Source: Pycnopodia helianthoides | Lineage: Eukaryota; Echinodermata; Asteroidea; Forcipulatida; Asteriidae | Reading direction: 5' to 3' | DNA: 64,000 nucleotides | NCBI GenBank assembly: GCA_032158295.1 | Contig: CM063247.1 | Coordinates: 17,462,009 to 17,526,008, forward strand | The notes under the pieces: generated by a model | Seen by the model: only the letters and a program-made list of their open reading frames with translations | Told to the model about the DNA's origin: nothing | Databases searched by the model: none | Part shown: in pieces, positions 34,401 to 46,400 of the stretch | Layout of the letters: the number at the start of each line of letters is the position of its first letter | Numbering within the stretch: position 1 is the stretch's first letter | Translations under genes and position numbers: made by a program

Positions 34401-37400
34401 AGAATTTGAAAATAGCAACAGCCAGAATACTGCACAAGGCCATTCAGGAACCACTAATGTTCCTCAAGCTTTGATGTGATTCAAAACAGCTGAACCTAAA
34501 TGAATTGATGGCACTAACCAGTTGTAGTCCCCACTCCAGTTGACACTGAAGCCATCCACCTGACTGGAATTGGGACTTCAATATATTGAATTGAAGATGG
34601 GTAATTTTTGGTTGTACTCGTTAGCAAATCTGTCCACTGAATGTGGACCCCCACATACTGTCTATGAATTGAAAAATTCCTTGGACATGCCCCAATCATC
34701 TTAATCTTCCTGTCTGCTTGAACAGTCTGCCTCTGTATTATCGGATGCAGGAATCCATTCCACTTTTAGTTCTATTCTGCTGTTATTACAGAATAGATTG
34801 AGATCCAGACTAAATTCTTGTAATTCTGTGATCAGGCTGTCCTTCAGCTATTATTGCAACAACTCCTTTGTTATCGGTATGCAAATTTACTGTTTTACCT
34901 CTGAGTACTGGAGCAAACGCTCTAATTGCTAGGGATGCTCTTTTAACTCACGCCAGGTGGAGATTTTGCTTCTCTTCTCAAACCAATTCTGTGGGAATTT
35001 GATTTTCTCTGGAGAATCGATGGCCCATGCCCCGCATCCTGACTTGCTTGCATCAGTGTAGACCATAACCTGGGGAACAGAATTCTGATACAGTAAACGT
35101 TTGTTCAATTTTGGTAATTCTGCTTTCCAGAAGAATAATTCTTCTATCGCTGTACTTTTGCTTTGAAGAGAGAATTCATAATCTCAATGTTTTCTGTTTA
35201 CAATCTTCATATATGCGCATGTATCTTGACTTAAAGGTATTGTACACTTTTGGTAACGGCTCAAAATCAGTGTCCACATTTTGTGTGATTAAACATATGC
35301 ATGAAAAAACAAACCTGTGAAAGTTTGAGCTCAATTGGTCATCGAGGTCACGTTTTGAAGCTTCGAACGGTTTCCAGCTTCTCACGTAATTATGCCAATA
35401 TATGGGAAATATTGCAACACCAAATCAAACGAGAGAGGCCTGAAATTACTGGAAATCGCCAGTTACAACCAACTTAAAGTGACGAACACGTTTGGCCCAC
35501 ACAAAGAATCCAGAAAATGGACCTGGCGCAGCCCGAGTGGAGAACACCAAAACCAAATAGACTTCATCATGGTAAAAAGGTGCTTCCAGTCTAGTGTGAA
35601 CATTGCCAAGACTCTGAGCTTCCAAGGCGCCGACGTTGGAAGCGACCACGATCTTGTGATGATGACCTTCAAGCTCCATCTAAAGAAGGTCAAGAAACAA
35701 GGTCCCACAAGAATAAAATTTGACCTCAACAAGTTGAAGGACCCAGCGATTGCAGAAGCCTTCCAAGCAAGGATAGGAGGAAAGTTTGCGCCACTTAACA
35801 TTCTTGATGCCGATGACACAGACATGGACTCGTTGATTGACACCTTCGACACAGCAGTAACCAAGACATCCAGTGAGATCCTTTGCCTGGTTAAGAAGCC
35901 CTGGGTCACAGCCGACTGGATCTGTGTGATAAATGGAGAGACCTCAAGAAGAAGAGGAACGACACAGAAGAGGCATGGCAGTACAAGGCAGTCAATCAGG
36001 AAATAAAGAAGGGCATTAAAACAGCAAAGGAGAACTGGATCGAAGAACAGTGCCAAGACATCGAAGAAAACCTAAAGAGAAACAACAGTAAGAAGGCATA
36101 CCAACTTGTAAAAGATCTAACCAACACAAAGCAGGGACGAACCACCACCACCATACAGAACAAAGCAGGAAAATGTCTGACAGAAGAACAAGACATATTA
36201 AAGAGATGGACAGAGTACTGTTCAGAGCTGTACAGCCACAGAGCCACAGGAGAACCAAAGGTATACTAAACATCCCTCCTGCAACCAACAACGACAACCA
36301 CCCAATCTTTCGCGAAGAAGTGGAAGCAGCAGTAAAAGTGCTGAAAAGGGGGAAGTCAGCAGGAGTAGACATTATCCCAGGGGAGCTGGTCCAAGCAGGG
36401 GAGAAACTATACTAGACATCCTACTGACAATCTGCAACAAGATCTGGCAGACAGGGGAATGGCCTATACCGTGGACCCAATCACTGATCATCACCAAAAA
36501 AAGGGGAGCTACATGTACATGTACAACAATGCCAGAATTAACGCACCATCATCCTGATCAGTCACCCCAGCAAAGTTAAAGATCTTGCTAAACAGACTGA
36601 CACCATAAGCAGATAAGATCATTGCGGAGGAACAGGCATGATTCCGACCAAGACGCAGCACAACTGAGCAAATCTTCAACCTCAGGATACTATGCGAGAG
36701 ATACCTCCAACATCAACAGGATCTCTACCACGTCTTCATAGATTTCAAGAAGGCGTTTGACAGAGTATGGCACGCAGCTTTATGGGCGACCATGAGGCTA
36801 GAATGATAGAGAACCTTTACAACAAGGCTACCAGTGCAGTTTATACTTCAACAGCAACATAGGGGACTGGTTTAAAACCACAGTTAGGCAAGGCTGTTTG
36901 CTCCCTCCTACTCTCTTCAACATCTTCTTAGAGAGAATCATAACTGACGCACTTGAAGATCATGAAGGGACAGTCAGCATCGGAGGCAGGACAATCACCA
37001 ACTTGCGTTTTGTCGATGACATTGACGGCCTAGCAGGAAAAGAAGAGGAGCTAACTAGCCTGGCCGAGCATCTTGATAAGACCGCTACAGCCTATGGCAT
37101 GCAGATCAGTGCAGAGAAAACCAAGCTGATGACCAACAACATCAACGGCATTCACACTTACATGTACATCAGAGTACATGGTGAGAAGCTGGAAACCGTT
37201 CAAAGTTTCAAATATCTGAGAGCAATTGTAACCGACGAAGGACCCAGGCCAGAAGTACTCTCCTCTTTCTCGTGTTTGCGCTCGGCGATTACCTTATCAA
37301 ACCTCTGTTGAAAGTCTCGTAAAGCCTCTGATACTCAGACCTTGATTATAGCTGGCTGTGAGGAATAAAGGGGGCTGAATGGGTTGACAGTGAGCCCCGT

Positions 37401-40400
37401 TATCGGAGTCTGACATTATGGCGACACAAAAACTATTTTCATGGACAATATGCAAGTAAGATTCACAAATAAATCTAGCAATTTAGAGTTTGTCTCACTA
37501 CAAACAGATGTCACTAATTGAGGATAATGACATCATTACTCTCGTTGGAAGGCCTAAGGGTCATATGTTATTTCAGGGACCTTGTCCAAATTCCAGATCA
37601 TATTATTTACAAACCCCCAAAAGAGGCCTGGGAATATTAGTTTCTCTTCAACTTCCGGTTACAGACAGTCAGTTTGCACCACACACAATATCCGTTACTT
37701 TTGTGTGCAACGTATGCACATAATTTGACCTCTCCTTGAATGCTTATTGAGTGTGGCATAGTCTCAGGAATTTGGGGGGATCAAAATACTGTACTGTCAA
37801 AATTTTTATAGATTTATAGAGATGACAACAGACATTCGTAATAAGGGGGGGGTGATTGTCCAAATAATTATTGCCAATGACTACTGAAGTTGGGGAACAA
37901 AAGGTTAAGTTTGGAAGGTTAGTTGCAATTTTCAAGTTGAAAAAGTTTTATTTCTGGTTTATAATAGTTTGGTTCTTGAAAATTAGCATTAAAAGTTAAA
38001 CATGTATAAGAGATTAGTTCCCCTGCTAAAATTGAACAGCCTGAAGAATGTTCCTTTAACATGAATGGAACAACTCTTAAAACTATCAACAAAAAGAAAA
38101 ATCACAAATGATGATTTTACCAGGTTTTTTCGTTAAAGGTATTTATTAAAGGCAATAACAGTGTGATGAGCTGGTCTTTACTGCATGGTAATGACCTTGG
38201 CTGGTGGCTTGCCGCTCCTAAGGGATCTTGCCTTTGACTCGGTCCATTAACAGCAGCCAGCCACCAACCTGGTCAGTGCAACGCAGTGAAGACCAGCTCC
38301 TCACAATATTATTGCCTAATTACAAGGCCCTTCTTGTTTATTTGGAAGCAATAAAGGCCACTGTCATGATACCTGATTCGAGAAACACCGTCTTCTTTTT
38401 TTTTACCCGAAACTGTAGACCAAACAATTTGATTTTACAAGTGAAATTTAAGTTGATATACTATACAAAATTTGACAGGATTTGTTTTGGTTCATTTCAT
38501 CACCAATGTCCTCTAAGTCATGGTCTATGAACAAATTATTTTAGTTTGTCTGTTCACTTTTTTAAAATGTTTTTATTTTTAGCATGGGAGCTACAATGCC
38601 AAAGAGGAGAACATCAGGATCTGATGCTGCATTATCCAAAACAAACAGTAAGTTTATCAAAGAAGTTTTTTTTTCTGTCACTTCACATGATATTTCTTGT
38701 AGAACACAGATACAGAGGCTTGAATCTGAAGGGTCTGGTGCAGAGCTGAAAGTGTAGGTTCAAAATGAACAATTCAGAGACATTACAGGTGCCAGAAGAT
38801 TCTAAGCAAATCATAAGAAAACAATCAAGTACAATTGACGGTTTGTCAAAAAGTAAGTGAGCCTCCACACATCAGCGACTTAACAGGAAAATGCATTTGT
38901 TGTATCATTGGAAGTTATACTTGCCATGTTTCCTTGCCTCCTTTTGATGAACATAGTACTCAATCCTTCACTTTGGTAAACAAAAAAAAGTAGCTTGTGC
39001 TGTGACTTAGCAGTGGTAGGACTTTGGAATCCAAGGTTGGAGTTTAAGGGATGTGATCCAACTTTAATTACTTTAATACTTTTAGCACACATTTGGGCAA
39101 TTCTCCATGGGAGAGGATAAAATGTCAACAATAAATATTTACATATTTAACCTTTTTTGTACTTTTTCCAGACCTCAATTAAATGGGGAATTTAGTAGAA
39201 GAAACGAAATTTAAAAAATATATATATTTCTGGAAAAACAGTGATTTTTCCAAATTATGATTAAAAACGTGCAGATTTGGTAAAAAAAAAGGTTTTTGCA
39301 TGTACATGTACTTTCTGAATTACACGGAAAAGGTTTGATTTATTTTATAATGTTACAAGTTACCAACATTACTCAGGGTCATAAAAAAATTAAAAACTAT
39401 ATATAATATACTTTTATATATGGTGTAGGCCTTCATTTAAAAATCTCAAAATTATAGCATGTAATTCCGTTACCGAAAAAAATACAAAAGTTATTTATTT
39501 CACAAATTTTCTTGGTTTTTTCCTATAAATCAAGTATGTTGAGAAAAGACCCTGCTACCAACATAAATGAAAAATAAAAACTTAAAATAGTAAGTTCTTG
39601 GCATTTTTCCAAGTGGTAACGGAATTCGGTAACGGAATTACGCATGCACAAAGTATGCACATTTTATAAACTTCTAAAATTTGTATTGTGATGAGTTTAT
39701 GTCGAATTTAATGGTATGTATTGCATTTACCTATTAAGACTATGGCAGAATTTCCGTTACCGCCCAGCCGTAATTTCGTTACCATGATTAAAATGAAAAT
39801 TATGAAAAGAGTGATTATTTTTTCAACTTTGTTCTGCATTGTAGTTAACAACACCCCTGAACTATAACAGGTAGTGTCCAATTTGAAAATTTCAAAACTT
39901 CAGAGAGTTTTATTTATTGATGCGAGAACTCAAATATGCTTGTCCTCTGTCCGTAATTCCTTTACCGATTTTTAACTCCGCCCCTTAAAGGGTAATCTTG
40001 TGGGAATTTTTTTTTGAGGTGGGTCAATCAATTCTATTGGGTCTTGGCTCCCTTTCCATGTTTAGATTAATTGTCTAGCATGGAACATATTTTCTTGGGA
40101 AAGAATAAGCCTTGATAAAGTGACAAATGGGCGTAATTCCGTTACCGAAGAATTGCCCATTTATAATTTTTTTTGCATGTGCAGAGACACTGAAATGCAC
40201 ATACAAAATTCAACAACGTCAACAAGGTCATTTTTGCAAATGTGAAAAAAATGATATCTGCAAGAGTAGGCCCATGATTGCTTGAGTGCAACAAAATTGT
40301 CGCCTCAGTGAACTCCACTAAGCATGTAATTTGAGGTGAGCTGCCCTATTGAAAGAAATTAAAATGGATTGGCAACCTTCATAGGCATCGCAAAATTGCA

Positions 40401-43400
40401 CTTGTGCCGAAAATCAGATGTAGACTGGCCCGAACTGGTGTATAAAAAAAGATACACATACATGTACATGTAGAAGTGTTAAAACGGAAGATTCAAAAGC
40501 GATACTGCAGGCGTAGATTTGCGACATAATTGCAGAGACATTGGCTTCCCCGTATCAGGTGTAGGATGCAACTGCCGACAACCTTTTATTAACTTAGAAA
40601 CAAAAAATTTGTTTGTAGAATCAGCCCACCTGTAAAACTTATGATAAACACCAACAGCAGAAACATAAGTTTTGATTGTGCATTGGGCAAAGAGAACCAA
40701 TCAACAAATTGCATAACAGCCTCTGCCGAAACAGGATCGACCAAAATGTTTTGCTGTTGCCAAAAAATGGCAAATTCATTCCAGCCTGTAGCATATGTTT
40801 TACACGTGTTTGGAACAGTCTATCCATTTCATCAGCTAACAGACCAGAGGAAGAACTGGTAATTTAGTCAATATTGAGTCTGCTTGAGGAGTCACCACAC
40901 GGGTGTAGATTGCCTTGAAATGTGACAGTGAATCAGCAACAATACTTGAGCAGCCTTCAGGCAATTATTAAATCTAAGACACTTGAGCACTAACTTTAAA
41001 ACAAGATGCATTAATTGTGGACATTGAGATTATTGAGTATTAATAATGTATTTTTTTTTCCTTGTGAGCTCTATACAAATAATGCACAGGAGGCTTTGTC
41101 TATGTTTGACAATCTTTTTATTATCACAGAATCACTTTTTAATCAACACAACAAAGCGTTTTGGGCGATCGATGTGCACAATCTTAGATTTATACATTTA
41201 CATCATTTTTTGACTCTGATGTGACATTTGGCTGCTTTCTTGAGGTGTACCCACTGCCCTGTCATGTGTGGTTTGAAACTTTTCCCTCAATTCAAAGGCG
41301 TAATCTGTGGTTACCCTTGGCTCCTCTGGAGAGCCTAAGATGAGATCGACCGGTAACTCCACCTCTCTCCTCAAAGTTAATAAGGTTGTTTTGGGTTTTC
41401 TGGTGCTATGTTCCGAAGCCTGATATGCTGCCATGAGCAATGGCACAATAAGATCCCAGTCCCTCTGTCGACATTCCCATGTCGTGCTCTCGGTTGATGC
41501 TCAATTTCAAAGTCATACTCTGCCAAGACTTGAAACTATCTGGCAACTTGTACGTCCGGCTCTTTGAAGTTAAACAGCCATCAAAGGGACCCATGGTCTT
41601 TTCGAATTAGAAACCATTGTCCATACAGATATTGGCGAAAATGTTTTATGAAGTGTACCATGACAAGTAACTCCTTTCTTTTGACGCAACAATTCCTCTG
41701 TGGCCGTCGTGTCAGAGCCTACTAACATGTGCAGTGACACACTCTTGCCTGTTCTGTTCCTGGCTAAGCATTGCTCTGATCCCATAGTAACTTGCATCTG
41801 TGTCAATTATAAATTTGCCAAGAAGTGTCAGATTGAAAGAATGTGAGTGGAGGTAAGGTTATGATTAAGTTGTTCAAAGGCAGACTGGCATTCTTTCGTC
41901 CATTGAAAAGTGCTTCCCTTCTCTGTGAGTTTATGCAGTGGTCTTGCAACAACGGCAAACCCAGCCACAAACCTCCTGTTGGAGGAGAAAAATCCAAAAG
42001 CTTCTGACTGTTTGTGTATTTTTAGGTACTGACCAGTTATATATTTGACATGTCTTACTTGGATCAGTTCGGACACCCTGATCAGCAACAATGTGCCCCC
42101 CCCCCAATTTTTTAAATTGTTTTCGTGTTGTAGCAGGTGAGAATTTTTTGGCTTCAGCTTAAGTAAGGCTTGCTCCTCTAATTTGTTCGAACACTACTCG
42201 GGGTCTTTGTCGGATGTGTTCTTCGAAAGTCTTAGAGAAAATAATGATGTCGTCCAAGTAAATCAGACATTTTTGCCATTGAAGCCCATGTAGTAATTTC
42301 TCCATCAAGTGCTAAAAAGTCGAAGGGGCATTACAGAGCCAGAACGGCATGACATGGAACTGATAGTCAACAGCTTGCAAAAGCAGTTTTCTCCTTGTTC
42401 TCTTTGTTCATTGGCACCTGCCAGTAACCAGATGCCGAATCCAATATCTTGAAATATATGGATCCAGCCAGGGTGTCAATAGAGTCGTCGATGCAATGGG
42501 TCGGATAAGCATCTTTCCTAGTTATAGCATTTAGGTGGTGGTAATCTTTGCAGAAGCTAACAGAGCCGTCCTTTTTTCATACAAGCACAATAGGCAATGC
42601 TGGTTCTATGATGTTGGCCTTCATCATCTTGTTCATCTCTCTTTCAGCTGCTTCCTTCTGGAATATTGGCAATTGTCGTGCTGCCTGCGTGATTGGACTT
42701 GCATCACTGCTGTTTATGGAGTGTTCTGTCAGAGAAGTGAGTCCAATGTCGCCTTGGATAGAGAGAAAAGACACTGATTTTCCCTTATGAGCTGTGAAAG
42801 TTATGCCGACTTGTCGCTGTTCAGTTGGTTAGACCCATGCTGCAGCATTTCCTGTAGGCTCTGGGGATCGAAGCTCATGATTAACTGGTAATGGATGCCT
42901 TCTTTTTCCTTGTCTTTATTTGGTTGACGTGTTCACACCTGTAATCATCTTCAGATGTCATGTGGTCCAACTGCATCTATTATCAAAATAGGCCTGCTGA
43001 TGCCCCTTTAGACAGAACAACTGTTTCCTTTGTAGGACTCAAGACTGGCAGAGGCATTTCAGGTTGGTGCCAGTAACACCTTCTTCTTCGTAAGAAGGCC
43101 TTGAACGAATTCCACCTGTGGCAAAGTTTTGATGACTCATACTACCCTCGACAACCATTTCTGAACCAGGCGGAATAGCTGCAGTTTCTTTAATGGTCAC
43201 CCTGCAGCTTTGTTCTCTTTCTTTTGTCTTTCTGAGAGGCAACTCTAGGTCTCTCATCATGCAAGACATAAATTTGAGTATCTGCCATCATAATCTTGTG
43301 CTGAATTACCTTGGGTCGATTTCACAAAACTCTTCCTAACTTAGGACTAGTCCTAGGCAATGCTAAGAGATAGGACTAATCCTAAGTTAGGACCAGTACT

Positions 43401-46400
43401 TAGGACTAGTCCTATCACTTAGCATTGCCTAGGACTAGTCCTAAGTTAGGAAGAGTTTTGTGAAATCGACCCTTGCCACCTAACTGCATCTCTGTGCGTT
43501 ATTTGCCAAAAACACTGGTATATTAGTGTGTATGACTTCTTGCTTGGAGCATTCACTCATAAAACTTATCAATTCTTGGGAAATAACTGGCAATGTTGCC
43601 CCCATATCTATCAGCACTTCTGCTTCTTTATTTTCCTAAGTATGTTGATCCCAGCGCCGACGTGAGCAACTGTACCATGATAATACAACATCTGGATGGA
43701 TGGACTCTTCCTTCTGAGCTGACCCCTGGTCCTTGGACCCTGCCCTTAAGAGTTTTCCTGGTTCCCATTTTTAACCTGAGATCCTTTCTTTTGTTCCTTC
43801 TTTGGGCAGTCACAAAATGACTCAACTCGCCACATGAAAAACACCCTTTCTTCTTCTTAGCAAACTGGACATTCTGTGTCGACATTGCTTGAAGCAGCTT
43901 GTTCATGTCTTGCAGGCATTTATTAATGTTGTCACTCTGTCGTTAGACATACACTTTCCATTGCCAAACATCATATCTTGTTTTGTCTCTCTTTCAAGAA
44001 GTCTGACCCTTCGCTGTCCCATTTCCCTTTCTGCTGACTGTAATGGCATCAAACTCAAAAGCAGTTGTGACGGCTTCCTCAAAGCTACCGGGTCGCACTT
44101 GCAGAACACGAATTCGCGTATCACTATCTGCAAGGACATCCAAGAAATAGTCTCTTGCCATTGTTGTCTGCTGACAATTCTCCAAACGTCTCGTCCACCA
44201 GCAAAGGGATTGCCTGGGCTAGTTCTGAAAGAGACTTATTACTCTGCTGACGTCTATTCTTCAGTTGAACTCAGCAGAACTCTTTACGCCCATCCGGCTC
44301 AAATCTACCTTTCAATGTTTTGACCAGGCTTCGTGGTATTTCAATCTCGTTGCAACCCTTGCAGTACTTGTTGAGCCAAACCTGATACCAACACTGCTAA
44401 ATATTAATTTTTCTTAGGCTCTTGCCATTTATTTATACTAGCACTCATCTCAAAATGCCTCCGGTGTACTGACCAAGACGTTGGCATCACTTGCCCTGTG
44501 TTCCCTCCACGATAAAGTGGACCAACATCGCTTCTCCACTGCTGCTGTGCTACCGGTAATGACATACTGTATACTGTATACATGACATGCAACTACGGTG
44601 TTGTACATGAACAGTTCATGTATTTTAAAGGATGTTAATGATATCAATACATTCCCTAAAGAGAATACCTAATTTCCTGCTGCTGCAGCTTTCTTGTTAG
44701 TGCTGGTGACGCTCTTGGCCTTCTGAAGCAGCTGATTGGAGTGCTCAGTGGAATAGCACGGTGTTCCAGCAGCTGTCATCATTACTCTTTTGGTCATCAG
44801 GGATCCCAATGTTTTGGTAGATAGACTTGATCGATACTCAGTTTTATTTTTGTTAACGACGCTTAAGATCCTTTCGCAGTCAGCATTACTGTGATACATA
44901 ACCAACTGCCTTGGCATTTTTTGACAGAGCACTATACATAAGTTTTCCTGTAAAGTGCTTCAGTCTTGAAATAAGATGCCATGCAGTGTCCACTCTTTCT
45001 TGCTCTATTTCAGATGGCACTTTGTGCATTTGGAAGCGCATGAACTCCTTCTCCACCTCATGTTGTCCCTCCTCTGAGAGTAGATGGGGAAACCTCTGGC
45101 AAAAGAATTCCCATTGCTGATGTTTTGTAGTTTAATATTTTGTTATGTCCAGGATCTTAGCATTTACAAGGGATAACTTTGATCATGTAATCACAAGCTC
45201 TGGTGTGGTACATGTAGCTTTTTACACAGTGACAAAAGAGTTCAATGTATGGATCCATCATTTTGACAACTCTTTTTAGTTTTTAAATAGTAGCTGGCTT
45301 GAGAGTACTAGAGGTAGCCGACTTTGCAATTGTAGAGGATGCCTTGGCAGTATCGGAAGTTGATGCAGTAATCGCAGTCCTGGCAGTGCATGGCTTGGAA
45401 GTGCTGGATGGTGGCTTGGCAGTGCTGGATGGTGGCTTGGCAGTGCTGGATGGTGGCTTAGCAGTGCTGGATGGTGGCTTGGCAGTGCTGGATGGTGGCA
45501 TGGCAGTGCTGGATGGTGGCTTGGCAGTGCTGGAATGTGGCTTGGCAGTGCTGGATGGTGGCTTGGCAGTGCTGGATGGTGGCTTGGCAGTGCTGGATGG
45601 TGGCTTGGCAGTGCTGGATGGTGGCTTGGCAGTGCTGGATGGTGGCTTGGCAGTGCTGGATGGTGGCTTGGCAGTGCTGGAATGTGGCTTGGCAGTGCTG
45701 GATGGTGGCTTGGCAGTGCTGGATGGTGGCTTGGTAGTGCTGGATGATGGCTTGGCAGTGCTGGATGGTGACTTGGCAGTGCTGGATGGTGGCTTAGCAG
45801 TGCTGGATGGTGGCTTGGCAGTGCTGGAATGTGGCTTGGCAGTGCTGGAATGTGGCTTGGCAGTGCTGGATGGTGGCTTGGCAGTGCTGGATGGTGGCTT
45901 GGCAGTGCTGGATGGTGGCTTGGCAGTGCTGGATGGTGGCTTGGCAGTGCTGGATGGTGGCTTGGCAGTGCTGGATGGTGGCTTGGCAGTGCTGGAATGT
46001 GGCTTGGCAGTGCTGGATGGTGGCTTGGCAGTGCTGGATGGTGGCTTGGTAGTGCTGGATGATGGCTTGGCAGTGCTGGATGGTGGCTTGGCAGTGCTGG
46101 ATGGTGGCTTGGCAGTGCTGGATGGTGGCTTGGCAGTGCTGGAATGTGGCTTGGCAGTGCTGGATGGTGGCTTGGCTTTGCTGGAAGGTGGCTTGTCAGT
46201 GCTTGATGGTGGCTTGGCAGTCCTGGTGTGGCTTGACAGTGCTGGATGGTGGCTTGGCAGTGCTGGCAATGGACGATGGCTTGACAGTAGTGGTTGTCTT
46301 AGAAGAGTCAGGAGTCACCTTATGGGTTGTCTTCTGTTTCTTCAGTTTAGCAGTTGCAGCAGTTTTTAGTGGGAGCACATTTCCGATTGGAGCTGCCTCT

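Noticed and set aside
35446..36372. Minus-strand frames of up to 197 codons in the RTE region
   Set aside because: Antisense shadows of the RTE endonuclease/RT frames, which carry all recognisable motifs on the plus strand.
39461..40148. CRISPR-like repeats with spacers
   Set aside because: The motif is only 15 bp, occurs in both orientations with uneven spacing, and the DNA is animal.
45299..46369. 356-codon plus-strand frame (GLAVLDG repeats)
   Set aside because: It mirrors the 21-bp minisatellite; the minus-strand frame fits the hAT context and carries matching residues in both flanks, the plus strand does not.
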